A stretch of 64,000 nt of DNA from Heliopora coerulea (GCA_030142905.1 JASJOG010000287.1:248001-312000); one strand, 5' to 3'; counted from the stretch's first letter, positions 35,401-48,545 are shown. A program made the numbers and translations. Notes: generated by a model not told the origin, from the sequence alone.

Positions 35401-38400
35401 AATATGAAAATCATATGGTGTAACCCACAAAATCTACTTCTAATAAAAAGAACAATTTTCACCTTGCAAAGCCTCAAACAACACATTAAAAAGAAGATGT
35501 ATGTTAAAAACACCCTTCCTTGATTTATATAATAAAGTAACATAAAAAAATTAGCATAAAATATTAACATAAAAAATGTATTGTCAAACAAAATATCACA
35601 TAAAGTGATAATATCAACATTCGACATGTTCTTTATATCACAGGCTCGACGATCTCTCTTCACTGCATCAATCTTGAAGTTAACGCGACCACCGGGAATT
35701 ACTCGTGGCATCAAAAGCGGCTTCCTGATGGCCAGTGGAAACAACTTGGAAACAACAGCGAAGTCTTTGTGTGGAAAAGTCCATCTAGGCCCGATTCTCA
35801 ATCTCCCTATACTATCTATGATTTCTACTGTGAAATCAAAACTGATGAAGAACCCATTCGAAGTCAACTTGGGAGGATCACAGTCACAAAGCCTGGTAAC
35901 AAACAAGTTTGTTTTTCCGTCTTACGAAAGGATGTCTCAATGCTTCCTGGATAATTTTACATAAAATAGACCTGCAGAGTCAGTAAAGAAATATGCTGGG
36001 AAAATTGTCTTAATACTGTGAAAATTCATCTTCTATCTGCTCTCCCCTCCAACGGCTCCACCAATTCAATGTTGTTTACTATGCAGACACACTGAAGTTT
36101 GGTGTGTCCCTTTCGTTGAACCCAGCATGGAACAGGGGGAGGAGGGAAGAGAATCGCTTACTGAGTTAGAATACACCATTCATAGTAACTAAATGTTTTA
36201 AGTTTCAAATGTCCTCTGAAATTTTGTCGTTAATTGCAGGTTATTGGTTTGGAATTGGGATTCAGGATTTGTTGCTTTGAGCTTAGGGTTGGAGTTAGTT
36301 TTAGGTTTATATTTTAGAAGGGATTTAAGTAAAGTCATCAAATTGTTTCTTAATTATAACATCGAAACATCAAATCCTCAAGGCTACTTATTCAATGTAT
36401 GTCTAACAAAAGATGTAGTGACGATGTTGATAATAATCATGAGCGTGATGATGATAATGATGATGTAATGAAGACAATGATGGGCACACAAACGATGAAT
36501 ACCTTTACAGTAAAACTGTGTAGCATTTCATACTTACTGGGGTTTCATTATGGTTTACCGTTAGCTTGATTTTAGCACGAATATTAGCGCCCAGTGCAAG
36601 TGTCACATTACCAGAGAAAATCAAATATATGATAAAGGAATGGAGTTAGTACTGCCATTCATAGAAGGTTTGAGTTCGGAAATTATTATCATCAAGAGAT
36701 ACTTTGTAGTTTCATTCCTTGCATCTATCTTGAGATTGAAATCATTGCTGCTACTACATTGCTCGTAATCTGATACTTTTTTCTATTCATATATATTCGC
36801 AGTAAATTTGTTTCCAACCAGATACTTAAATGATGTCATGTTACAAAACTAAAAGTCAGTTAATTTAACAAATACCACGTGCCACGTTGATTTTACAAAG
36901 TGCCATGTTAATTAACTAAGCATTGTCTTCAATAGGCACGCTGTCCACACTGGGCACTTGTCCTGCTGAGATGCGGGAAGGGATTCAATGGCAACAAACG
37001 CTTTTGGGAATGACAGACATACAGCAGTGCTCCAACGGGACTGGTGAGTACATGCACAAGGGCCGCGGGGGCCATGGCCCCCCCTTTTTTGCAGAGAAAT
37101 GTTTTGTTTTTATATGATTAATTTTAAATTTCAGTAGCTTAACAATTATCGAAAATGAACAGCAGTGTAAAAGAGATAATTATAGCTCTTGTGATTCTAC
37201 TGTTTGGAAACGTCACGAAAAAGAACAAAGCAATAGACATTTTCACTTATATATACAGCCAGTTGTTTCTCAAAGCCAGTTTGGTTTCCACGTGCTACGT
37301 GTGTAGCAAGGATTAAGAAGTGTAGCAAGATAGAAACCAGGTTATTGTTTGTATACAGTTAATAGAATCTTTTTCGTTTCCCATACAGAATATCTGAATG
37401 TAGTTTTCTCCTACGACAGACAGGAATGATATCAACATGAGTAAAAAAGTAGCAGCATTAGTGGCCTTTGTATTTTCAGGGTGTATGTATATTTGATAAA
37501 CGTTTAAAATTGATACATCACTTTTTACACATAAAATCTGGTCATTTTTCCCCTTAATATTTTTTTCATATTTTACAAAGAAAATCCCTTGAAAATGCAT
37601 ATTTTAAGATAAATTTTGGCCTCCCCACTTTTAAAATCTTGTCGCGGCCCCTGATGCAAACACAGAAATGTTTCTTGGCCTTGTGTATACCCTGTATCTG
37701 AAATATCTTTTACCCTGAACTTTTGGCCTTATGGGTACAAGACAACGTGGCCCAAATTGAAGATACAAAACATCATTGGCAGATCTAGAAGGGTATAGTT
37801 AGAGTGCACAGGCTTCCCCTTTTCGGTTACAAAAAACTTTTTCTTTCCAAGGCACTGTTTCTTTCGAACTTCCATGTACATTCGAAAAGACTTTTCGATG
37901 AGAAATTAGCAAAGGAATTGTTAGGAAAGACGAAAACTCCCAGAAAAACGTATTTAAAATTTCACTTTCGGGGCACTGGATCACCAGGATCTGAGTTCAT
38001 TGAGGCATTGTTTCAATCACTGTCTTATTTTCTTGGGTGTCCCATATCGAAATATTCTTCACAAAATCTTGTATGGTAATTAGTGTTGCAAGTAATAGGG
38101 TTGGCGCCAGAGGGGGCTACTGCCCCTCCATCGAGGAACCTTAGAAAATCTGTCGCGGGGATATTATCAATTCGTCAGAGGATTTTCACTGACAACACGT
38201 TTATACATTGTACAAACTATAAGTTCTTGTTATTGATTTAGCCAAGAAAGATAAGACTCTTATCTCCTTATCAAATCTAAAAGTAAACTGTTTCTAGTCC
38301 ATTCAACTACTCTTGCGAAAAATAACATGACATTGTCGTCCTTGATCCTGGCCCCTCTGGTTTACTCCCCCTGTCGGGGGCTTAAGCTACTGCGTCGGGG

Positions 38401-41400
38401 AACTTTTGGTACCACGCCTGGGACGTAATATTGAGTACTATTTGTCTCTGTCGTAGGATTCCATTTCAATTCCTATCACCCCTCAGAATCCTACAGAAAA
38501 TGGTGTACCCGTCAATTTATCCCATCATTCCATCAATACATTTTATGATAAACTGAACATGAGTAGCGTTTTTCGAAATCTATGAGTTTGGTTATCAGTA
38601 ATCGTGACATTCGCACACTGAAGTTTCTCCCATATGCCATCTGATCTTATAGGTATAGCGAAACGCATCTGCGAAGCTTTTCCAGGAAGACCGCCAAGAT
38701 GGCTTAAACCAAACCTAAGGAAGTGCATTAGTCCATCATTCAAGTCATTAAAAGATAAGGTGATAATTTTATTACGGTATTAGTTATTCTTTAGGGTATG
38801 TCTGTATAAGCAGACGGGGACGGAGATTAAAGGGGGGAGGGTGTTTTACCAACACCGTCTCAATCCCAAAAAGATGAATAGCAACAATTGAGAAAATGTG
38901 CTTAACTGGATGAATATCGTCTATCAAGAAGAAACTCGGAATAAGATTAGAATCAGGGTTAGGATTAGGGATAGGGTTAAGATTAAGGATAGGGTTAGGG
39001 ATTAGGGGTTATGGTTTGGGGTTAGGGGTTAGGGATTAAGGATAGGGATTAGGGATAGGGATTAGGGGTTATGGTTTAGGGGTTATGGTTTAGGGGTTAT
39101 GGTTTAGGGGTTAGGGATTAAGGATACGGATTAGGGATAGGGATTAGGTTAGGGTTAAGATTAGGATTAGGGTTAAATCAGGATTAGGGTCAGAGTTAGG
39201 ATTAAGATTAGGGTTAAGATTAGTACTATGGTTAAGATTAGGATTATGATTAAGGTTAGTGTCGAGATTAGGGTCAAGATTAGGATTAGAGTTAGAATTA
39301 GGCTACCAAATAAGTAACTACCCACAGGTGACTGTAAACCCACATCTGACCCTCTTTAAAAATACAGCCGGCAATCCTATTGACCGCTTACTCCAACAAG
39401 TCCTGCAACTATATTACCTAAGCAACAACATGTCTCATGTGGGAGCCTTAATTGTCCTTGAACAGATGATATTCAACTATTTACCACGTTTTGTCAATTA
39501 ATTATATTCATCTTTTCAAGGTGTGAGATCAGGCGCGCTGGTTGTTTTGCTCCAGAGTTGTGCAAATACAGTTTCATTAAATTCGTGTCACGGAGTGACT
39601 TAACAGACATGTGACAATAAATGCATATGTACGTGACAACGTAATTGTTTTGACATGCGTAAACACCGAATAAAAAACAAATTTCAGAAACAGAGTTATG
39701 CGTGGGCAGTTCTGAATTAACGAAAAAGAAGTTTAAAGATAGCAGTGGCGTAACGGACTATGGTAAGGGTTAGAGCATCTCCTAAGGGCCCCAACCTGTA
39801 AGGGCCCCCAGATGAATCTGGAAAGAGAATAGACATTAAAGTCTTGAAATACGTCTAAAACTAAGAGGGGTGACGGCCCCCCGAGCGAAAACCTTTAAAG
39901 GGCCCCCTGTAGTTCCGTTATGCCACTGAAAGATAGTCCTGTGCCAAAGAGAACAAGATACTGATAGTTCGAGTGCAAAGCCCTTCATCAGAGTTAAATG
40001 TTCTGAGGTAATGCTATGATTTGACTCTTCTGAAAGGCTTCCCTTCAAAATGTAAGTACCTTGTTCCTTCGGTTTTTTGTACAGCACTATCTTTGAAATT
40101 TTTCTATATCAGAAAAGGTAATGCACAATGAATAGCTACTCTAGGTTTCGAAACGGTTCAGTTTGCCGACGAAAATCTTATGTTTGGCAGCAAAATGAAC
40201 TGAAATGAAATTAGAAAACAAGCCTTTCCTTTTGAAAATCAATGTTTCCTACAACTAAGCAAAGCTCGTATGCCACAGGGATTGTAAAGTTATGTTTATA
40301 TTATTTTCTTGTTTGTTCTGTTCTGTTCCAAAATACAGTTTGACGCCATGGATGAAGGCTTTAATGTCAGCATCAACATTTCCGAAACATTGAAAGAACT
40401 TCAAAGGTTAACAAGAATTGATCCAAGACCGAAAAGTAGTTCGGAGAGGTCGCGTAGACTCTTCGGCGGCGATCTCCAAACGGCTGTTACGACACTGGGT
40501 AGGATCAGAGCCTTGTTTAGGAAAGAGAAGAACTCGCGGCAATTGGCGAAGGAAAGTTTTACCCCATTCACAGAGACCGCGAGTAACCTTCTTGACAAAG
40601 AAAACTTACAAACGTGGGAGGAAGTAACAGAGGTAACGAGCAGACGATAGGAAAAAATGGATAGTTGATTTATTGTTGTTGGTCGTCGTACCATAGACGA
40701 AGAGGAGCGAGAGGAGAAGTGTTCGCTAAATTTACCCCATCCCGCTTTGCCAAAAAGAAAGTAATTACTTCTGGGCCAAGCGGCTTGTACAGTCCAGTTA
40801 TTGTGAGTAATTTTTGAATTAATTTTTTGCATTTTAGGACAGTCCTGACACACCCCGTGAGCTGATAGTAGATCTTGAAGAATTTGGTTTGGATTTGGTG
40901 GAAGATTTAAGTGGTAATGAGGCCCACGTAAAAGAAGCGAGAGAAAAGAACCTCGCGTTTCAAGTGCGCCGAGTTGGCACCAAAAGTGAATTGAGAGAAA
41001 GCGGTTTGACCTTTCAACAAAACAACAGTCTAATACGTCTTCCTAAATCGATCTTTAACGAGAATTCACCTGAGGCGGTGTCGGTTGTCAACGTTGTCTA
41101 CGACACGCTGAGTTCCATCTTAGTTGGTTTGAATACAACAGTGGGAAATTTAAGCACCAACGCGACACTTCACCACAGTTCGAAAATCATTTCCAGCACT
41201 GTAAAACCACTGGGGAAAGAGATTTTTGAACAGCCCGTTAAAATTGTCTTGGAGACCAATGGAACGGTAAGAAAGAGAGGCACCTAGGGTTTCTGGAAAT
41301 GGTAGAGGAAAATCGAAAAAAAAATTTGGCCTCCAAAATAGAAAGTCGTGGAGCGACGAACAGGAAAAAAAAAATTCTGTCTAAGTATAAGAAAAGTACT

Positions 41401-44400
41401 TCAGAATGCATTTCCTTGTGCAAATTTTGCTTAAAGAGTAGACACAATTTTGATGAACAGATACAACATGTGGTAGGGACACAGTATTTTTGCCACCTAT
41501 GTAGGGTGAATTTCCTCCATCGCCACCCTCCTGGAGTAAGGAAACGTTGCGTGAATTCTTCATGAAATTGAAAACAGTACGCTTGTGGCAATTTTCTATC
41601 TTTCAGCAGAACCAATTCCATCTAATTTTTACTCAAATCCAGTCCAGCCATTCATTTCACGAATTTTTTGACCAAATTTACTTACAATGGCTAATTCTTC
41701 GTTTTCCATCTGTTATTCCTTTTCTTTGTAGTGATTACGTCAGTACATCTCTTGTTAACTTTCGTTGCTTGTAGGTCTATAATGCCACTTTTAGCAAACG
41801 ATGTGTTTTCTGGAAACCTGAAGAAAATAGCGAATGGAGCGACAAGGGGTGCCATGTTGTTCCCGAAGAAACCAATGAACATGTAACCACGTGTGAATGC
41901 AATCACTTGACTTTATTTGCGGTTATAGTGGACTACAATGGCGAAAGCACGGTAGGTTCGTAAAAAGGGTTAGGGTGCATATTTTAGAGAATTCATGTGG
42001 AAATCAAAGTAGTCAAAAATATTTATTGAGTGAACACAGGAAGCAACATCGGGTAGTTTGATGAAGGAGAGTGGAGGAAGGTTCACAATAAAAAAGTTGG
42101 CAATGTGTCCATAATTTACGCAAAGTGAAATTTGCTGTAAATAGGTAATGCACTCCGTTTCCTTTGAACGAAGGTAGATTAGCCGCGTTGTCGCATGGTA
42201 CTGAATTTAGTGGTCTTCAGTTGTATCAATGGATAAAAAAGGCCGAGTGCTGGGAAAATGAAATGAAAACCCTGCTGACACGCATTGTTTGATTAGTCAT
42301 ATGGTGTAGTGTGACGTCATTTGTATCAAATTATTACACTGAATTTGGGTTGATGCTCCTCCGTCATGTTACCCCTGCAAAGCACAGTTTGTGTCGGTTA
42401 GCGTTTTGTAGATTTTTCTTTCCACATAAGGCCTAGTTGTCGTGATTTTCAGTGGTTTCCAAGTACATTAACTCTTTTCTACCCGTACAGAGCTTCTACT
42501 ATATTACTAAGGCTAAAGCCAGGCAATTTTACTCAACAGAGACATCTGGAAAGAGAAAATAAAAATACCTACAACGAAAAAAATTGGAGTTGTTGGTCAT
42601 TTAATGTAATCCATGTTCTGTACAAGTGAACCAACGTCATTAAGTTCGATATCACTTGGACAGTTCTGATTGGTTCACTGTTTCTTGACGCCATTCATGC
42701 GTCTCTCCTTTCAAAGATCATGGGCAACAACCTTGGAAAGTGCACTTGGGATCACACCCATTGAACTATTTAAACTTTTTTGTATCATGGAATCAATATT
42801 GGTTTTTTTGTCTTTTCCTCCAGAGCTCCTTGGTATCGTCAAGCTTGGAAATTATATCTACAGTAGGCTCGGCAATTTCACTGGCGGCTGTGGTCTTAAC
42901 CATTTTTGTTTACGTCTACCTTTGGAAGACTCTCATGTCCGCACGATTTGTTAATCTCATGAATCTTTGCATTGCCATTGCACTGCTGGACACGTTGTCA
43001 GTGATAAGAGGTCCCTATAAACACGATGAGGTAATTTAATTCATGTTGTCGAAAGGTCGTCGTAACTCTGACGATGGATAATATGGGGTTGAGGAGCGAA
43101 AGCAATTCAATTTTACGAGAGCGTAATAATTTCGAAACTATTCACCGGAAACCATTCAGCAGGGTCTGATAAGTTGTTTCACGCTCCCCCGAGAGTTTTG
43201 AGGATCTGGAAATGAGGATCCTAGAATTTCCAAGTTGTGCAAAAGACAGTTTCTGGAGAGAGGTTACTGCATAAGTACATGGATATGTCTCCGTCTACAT
43301 CTACGTCTACGTCTATGTCTGCGTCTGTGTCAATGTATATATATTTATGGCTCTGTCTATGTCTTTATGTATTAAATATTCACGTTCAGTCATTGTTCTT
43401 GTCTTTTTTGGTGTTGTTAGATAATGTTACACGAGATGATATTTGATGTAAAAGGTTGCAGCAACAGATCTTCCTTTAATAATCGTAGCCACATGGCTTG
43501 TTACAGAAATTGATTTCTGGTGTAATGCTTGTGCTATTAAGGCTTGGTTACACCAACGCCAAAGACTCCGGATTCATTAACACACCAGATTCCAACGCGG
43601 AAAGAATTTAATATTCGTAGTTGCTTACGTCCACCTACCAACCTGGAAATTTCGTGAAGTAATGCAAAAATCCGCATACTTTTCAAAAGGATTCAACGCC
43701 ACGATTTGGGCTGCCAGATCTCGGCCACCATATATTTTTCCAGTTGCTTCCCATAATACTTTCCTAAATCACTACCAAGGCAGTTTATATATTCAAAAAT
43801 GAAGAAAATTTCTTCGGATTTATAGCTCTCCGGATTCAAAGTATCTAGATTCCTTTCTCGATTCATATTTTTCCGAATCTGTGAGCAATTCGAAGATTTT
43901 GTGCACTGGATTCGTTCCTTGCGTGTAAACGATATTTGGAATCAGAATAAAAACCTTCCGTTTCGCCTAAGAATCCGATGAAATTGGGTCTACTGTAAAC
44001 TAAGCCTATAAATCGACTTTAAAAAATGGCCCCTCGTAACATCACCTTTATGTTGAAGTTGTTGTTCTTTTTTTGTTGCAACTTCTCGTCAAGGAGACTG
44101 TTGTGTTGTATAGTTTCCAAAAACAGGTCACAAATAGCTTTTTAAGAGGCAGTTCTTTGATCTTTGTTAATTTTGTAGGAAGTGTGTCAAGCAATGGGAA
44201 TACTTTTGCATTATTTCGTCCTTGCCTTATTTATGTGGATGTTATGTGAAGGAATTTTGCTCTGTCGTCTTTTGGCTCAAGTCTTCAAGAGTAATTTTGG
44301 GAGAAAATGGTACCTCTTCGTTCATCTTCTTGGATGGGGTAATTGAATTAGTGTCTCTTGACTTCTTGAATGAAAGATTCTTTTATCTACTGTTGTTTAG

Positions 44401-47060
44401 ATGAAGTTATACAATTCGAGGGAACAAGAACTCTAGGGTGTTGCCCGTGTGCAATGCTCATTTATTTAAGTGGCGGGCAAGTTTTGGCAGTCAGATTTCT
44501 AGGCTAATATTTAAATAAGAAAGTTTTTGAAAAACATTTTATGACAAATGTAAGCGACAGAAGAATAAGGTTTATTGAACGGCGTTTTGATGTCATCTTA
44601 GCTTCGCGATCAACTTCCAGTGATGAAGTTACAAGGGCATAGATAATTACAAAGACGATGACATAAGACATGCAGCAAAATAAAAAGCAAAAAGCGGTGA
44701 GGCAATCAAGCTAAGTTAATAAAAATGTTTACTTAGGCTAGAAAATTCCTTCAATTTTTCTGCACAGGTTTTCCTGCTCTAATTGTTGCCATATCACTTG
44801 GCGTTGCTGGACCATCAGAATACGGCCAAGCTGGAAATTGCTGGTTGAATAAATCTAATGGTTTCATATGGGCAGCACTTGGACCAATGATAGCTGTTTT
44901 ATTGGTAAGGATTGCCGAACAACACCATTACGTACCTTCCTAAATATCAGCATTACCACAAGTAATGTTACTGCTACAACCCTTACGGACGTTTGTAAGA
45001 TCTGGACTAACGCCCTTAAGTATCTCAGTAAAGGTGATGTCAAACAAAGGTGTGCAACAGAGAATTTCGAAGGGCATTGGTCGCATCATCTCTCGTGTTT
45101 GGATCACAGTATCCAAACACGGGAATTCATTAGGTATTTCTTAGATGCTTAACCTTGGTTTACTCTTTTGACAGAAGCACAATGAAAACGACATACTTAA
45201 GCGCAGTTACTTAAATTTATCATACTTCCCAAGTACAAAGGGATTCATCAACCATGAAATGCCAACGTATGACGTTATAATTATGCATATGTAGAAAGTG
45301 TGGACTAAGCACCCCAAACAGTAGTCGATCTAGTGACCTCCATATGCTCAACTAACCAAACAGTCAAACAGACTCAGAAGGAGAGCGACGTATACAAGTG
45401 TCAGTACTGAGTCGAGTAATGCACATACATGCTGCCAAAGCGACGACCTCATTGTGACAATAATTCTGAATCTACTGCACAATGTTGTACATAAGGTACA
45501 TGCATGTGCGACCTTTCCGATTGAAATTTCTTTTCAGAAGTGTCATTCCGTGACTTGGTCATCTATTTCACAATCGCCAATACGATTAATATTATCGTTA
45601 CAAAACGGTAGTTTTACCCAATGTTAATACCAAAGCCCGTTCCATCGTCTATCATACTGACCTCCCAGCAGCACCGCAGCCTAAATAACGAACCTTTATT
45701 TCTTCTGTAGGCCAATTCCGTTTTCTATGGGCTCATGTTGTATCGACTTGTCACTTCCTACAAACTCCAACAACAAGACTTGGTGGCCAAGTTTAGAGCC
45801 AGCGTTCGTGCGTCTGTCGTCATTTTACCCATTTTAGGTTTTACATGGATTTTCGCAATTTTTGATTACTTCTTCGACGAAGTTGCTTGCAAATATTTGT
45901 TTGCAATTTTGAATTCTCTTCAAGGATTTTGCATCTTTCTTTTTCATTGTGTAATAAACGAGCAGGTGAGTATAGTTACAGTTTTTACCCATCCATTTAT
46001 TTTTTGTATTTCTGTCAGTCCGTTTGTCCTTCGTCGTGGCCTCGAAACATCTATCCGGGTTTTTTGGGGGGTTTTTATTCGTCCTACCGTACGTTCGTTG
46101 TTTGGTCGTTGATCCCATTAATATATCTTTCTGTTTCAAGGCTGTAAGAAGGATTTTGGGTCACCGAGTTAGAATGCAAGCCTCTACGAAATTAGAAAGC
46201 TCTAGGGGTGTCAGGGGACATGCTTCCAGGGGGGAATTTGAAACCTAGAGTCTCTGAAACACCTGAATTCTGACGGTCATAGAATGCTCAACGGGCAACA
46301 CCTTTCAAGAAATTGAAAACATCAGTATTGTTTTTTTCATGATATATTTTATATTGAATCTCGCGATACATTCGTTTGAGCAGCAGACAAGCAAACTTTG
46401 AATGATTTCAATTGCATACAGTATCTGTGTACTAGGATATTAAAAACTGAAGCGTCCAGTTTCACTCTTTTATTTTGATATTTTTTATCTCGAAAATTTT
46501 TACCAACTCAACTGACTAGGTTGACTCTAGAATAGTTACGGGTCAGTGACTACGTTTGTTTGATTGTCTGTCTCTTTTCTGCCTGTCTGTCTGTCTGTCA
46601 GTCTATCTACCTGTCTGTCTGCCTGTCTGTCTTCCTCTCTGCCTGTCTGTCTATCTGTCTTTATGCCTGTCTCTGTCACTTATGTCAACAGGTTGCGTCT
46701 ACATGATGTTAAATAATTCATAACCGCAGTGTGACTAGAGACATTTGCGTTAAATCTTGATTTTTACGACTTTCTAGGTACAACAAGCGTTATTTAAATC
46801 AAAGAGGCCAGAACGTAAAAGTATTTTAAATAAAATAAGAAGTCGAGAAAAGTGTAAGTATGGAAGTCAAAGTTTCTGAATTATTCTTGGTATATTTATT
46901 TAAGAGTTGCTTAAAAACATTACGAGCATTTAAAAAACTAGTCATTTCAAGTATACCACAAAACTATTTGGTTTTCAGCGACTCTATTCTTTTGTTTGAT
47001 TTTATTTTAGGCATGCAAGAATCACAAGATAGCCTGAACACTCTGAACACTATTAATTAA
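29062..47060 (+). CDS. Adhesion G protein-coupled receptor, paralog B (Ig-Ig-HormR-GAIN-7TM)
   Basis: Fifteen exons, each the same length as in paralog A: 29062-29209, 34028-34247, 34981-35075, 35644-35895, 36936-37043, 38653-38759, 40339-40632, 40838-41266, 41775-41951, 42824-43030, 44179-44338, 44768-44904, 45711-45965, 46778-46853, 47011-47060. They chain to 904 codons plus stop with all GT-AG sites kept. Domain order, Ig cysteines, four HormR cysteines, GPS (CVFW, WSDKGC, CECNHLT) and all seven helices are intact. About 56 residues differ from paralog A, clustered in the signal peptide, the linker and the first half of Ig1. The tethered agonist reads TLFAVIV instead of TLFAVMV, and the tail ends LNTIN instead of LNTFD. 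The much longer intron 1 carries a dead Tc1 copy. No lesion argues against function. Confidence 0.93.
31917..32071. repeat. Perfect 75-bp-arm palindrome with 5-base spacer
   Basis: Arms 31917-31991 and 31997-32071 are reverse complements without a mismatch, with spacer GTTAT. Each arm includes CTGACGA, then GACTT/AAGTC pairing, then GAAA, the order of a hammerhead core, though helix I does not form. Absent from copy 1 at the equivalent site. Either a very recent foldback insertion or a read-through hairpin artefact of assembly. Confidence 0.85.
32300..32350 (-). ncRNA. Hammerhead ribozyme motif
   Basis: On the minus strand CTGATGA (32334-32340) is followed by helix II GGCC-CAGTA-GGCC, then GAAA (32317-32320). 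Helix III is CGG-TT-CCG, then GTC with predicted cleavage between 32307 and 32306. Helix I pairs six positions with one mismatch (ACTACA against TATAGT). The core is complete. It is characteristic of Penelope-like element terminal repeats, and the rest of such an element is not present. Confidence 0.65.
32487..33898 (+). mobile_element. Tc1-family DNA transposon, 1412 bp, full length but inactive
   Basis: Terminal inverted repeats (CAGCCTGGGACAAAAGTTTA on the left, matching CAGTCTGGGACAAACGTTTA read inward from the right) are flanked by TA target duplications at 32485-32486 and 33899-33900. It inserted into a TA microsatellite in intron 1 of receptor B and is absent from copy 1, so it arrived after the duplication. 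Its transposase reading frame is broken. Confidence 0.93.
32700..33718 (+). pseudogene. Tc1 transposase (DD34E), disrupted
   Basis: The frame starts MGKKSSLTAVQRAQIV with a helix-turn-helix (YSERQICKKMTCSKTAVHNA). Catalytic residues are visible as FSDES (first Asp), MNDGAPCH (second Asp) and LNLIENLW (Glu), with 34 residues between the second Asp and the Glu, the Tc1 signature. In-frame stops occur at 32985-32987 (TAG), near 33288 (TGA) and near 33472 (TAA). A frameshift after about 33600 is needed to reach the C-terminal RLELVIKNKGGHTKY. It cannot encode an active enzyme. Confidence 0.9.
34630..34762. mobile_element. piggyBac-type MITE, 133 bp, TTAA target
   Basis: The ends CCCTATTTAACATGG and CCATGTGAAATAGGG are inverted repeats (14 of 15). 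TTAA flanks both sides (34626-34629 and 34763-34766), and copy 1 has a clean single TTAA at the empty site (about 5649). TTAA duplication with CCC/GGG ends is diagnostic of the piggyBac group. Non-coding, with an A run and a G run inside. It lies in intron 2 of receptor B. Confidence 0.9.
38941..39303 (+). repeat. Degenerate telomere-like array, copy 2 (expanded)
   Basis: Homologous to 10521-10815 but longer, mainly through extra repeats of GGGGTTATGGTTTA near 39062-39112. Shows length change since the duplication. Confidence 0.85.
39743..39928. mobile_element. hAT-type MITE, 186 bp, copy 2
   Basis: Same element as at 11211-11396, same intron, same 8-bp flanking repeat AAAGATAG (39735-39742 and 39929-39936). 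Its left end, CAGTGGCGTAACGGA, is closer to the family consensus than that of copy 1. Confidence 0.88.
46556..46678 (+). repeat. GTCT/GCCT tetranucleotide tract, copy 2
   Basis: Counterpart of 17940-18058 in the intron before the last two coding exons of receptor B, with small length and unit differences. Confidence 0.85.
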
Positions 47061-47526
47061 TTGAAAACAAAATAAACACGTGGTAGTCAACGAGGTTTAA
47101 TATCAGATAGTATTGACAAACTTTAAGATAAGATATGTATATTGTTCTCCGGTTATGTGATACAGTCATTTATAGAATATACAAGATCAAACATTAAAAA
47201 TATTTGTTACTAAATCATGAACGTTGAAAACAAATTAAAATAATTTATGAAAAAGGAGATAATTCATGAGAAGTAATTCTTCTAAAAGAGAAGGATTTGG
47301 GACAAATGAATTACGTTCGTTTATTCATCAAAAACTTAATTCGACAGGCTTTTTGTCGTCTTATGAAACGGTTCGATAAATGTATTGCTAAGGAACGTCA
47401 ATGATTTAGTAATAAAGATTTTTAAAGTTTGATGTTGTCTATGACGTATATGTGTATATATATAAATGATGATCGCGTACCGCGTGAAACTCTGAGTAGC
47501 GACAGCATCTTACTGTAAAATAAATA

Positions 47527-47569
<43 letters not shown>

Positions 47570-47691
47570 TAATTTTTGACATCCTGTACACTTGTAGGTA
47601 TTAATTAAATGTTGATAGTGTAAAAGTAGATGAAATAAATTTTCCTGACCAATTAGATGTGAAGGCTTTTATAACTCGAGTGACAAAAGTA

Positions 47692-47742
47692 ATTGTCATT
47701 GCTAAGCACACAGTTGCATATTGCGTGCTTAGCTATGACAAT
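47692..47742. repeat. Short hairpin insertion (18-bp arms), copy 2 only
   Basis: ATTGTCATTGCTAAGCAC (47692-47709) and GTGCTTAGCTATGACAAT (47725-47742) are reverse complements with one mismatch. Copy 1 lacks about 57 bases here. TGACAA on both sides may be a short target duplication. Confidence 0.75.
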
Positions 47743-48119
47743 TGCCTTTCAAATACAGCGTGATTATGCATGGTCGTCTTACAGCAGGTGGCGCTCCTGC
47801 TACGGTCGCTTCTTTATGCAAATTTCCTTATCAAGCATTGTTTCCATCGGATTATTCGAACTTCAAAACAAACGAACTGATGGATTCGCTTTAAACATCC
47901 TAGTTGGATTATTATACCCCACATGTGGTTGCTCGTTGGAAACAAAGCGGTCAACATGTAAAAAATAGGTGAGTCATTAAAGTTGATTTCGATTTTAGTG
48001 TCGATTTTCATAACTTTTTCAAATCGTTGGATTGTACTTTGGTGATTTGGTATACATTTACCTTAATATATTAGTTAGTATATATGTACCAAGCAAAGTT
48101 TTCAAATATACGTGTGTAC

Positions 48120-48157
<38 letters not shown>

Positions 48158-48318
48158 GTGAACGTTTAGGTTTACGAAATGCAAAGAGGGCTCAATAACG
48201 CAAAGAAAGAGCAAATGGGATTTTCTACCTTTCTACCCTGAAGATTCTTTCCCAAGATGAAACAGGCTGTAGTGACTTTTTGAGGTAAGCGATATAATAT
48301 ATATATACATATATATGT

Positions 48319-48354
<36 letters not shown>

Positions 48355-48430
48355 TATATATAGTAGAAGTAGTAGAAAACAGGTCGAAACCATATGAGTT
48401 GAGTGCTCAATACCAAGGTAGAGCGGAATA

Positions 48431-48545
48431 AGTAGACTAGACAAAAACTTGGGTTACTTCATTTATTTACTACTATATTGTTTCGTATGGCAAGCGACAA
48501 TATTGTAGTAAATAAATGAAGTAACCCAAGTTTTTGGCTTGTCTA
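48431..48545. repeat. Foldback element with 50-bp arms, copy 2 (one arm in copy 1)
   Basis: Arms 48431-48480 and 48496-48545 match as reverse complements with about four mismatches and a 15-base loop. Copy 1 has only the right-hand arm (about 19480-19512). So the left part was gained in copy 2 or lost from copy 1. Confidence 0.75.

Noticed and set aside
35328..35906. 192-codon open frame on the minus strand
   Set aside because: It runs antisense across the Ig2 exon of receptor B and its intron. The matching frame in copy 1 is split by the foldback insert, and the sense frame carries conserved Ig residues and splice sites.
40401..40853. 150-codon minus-strand frame
   Set aside because: Antisense shadow of the GAIN exons of receptor B. 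The plus frame has conserved domain sequence and flanking splice signals, and copy 1 does not keep the minus frame.
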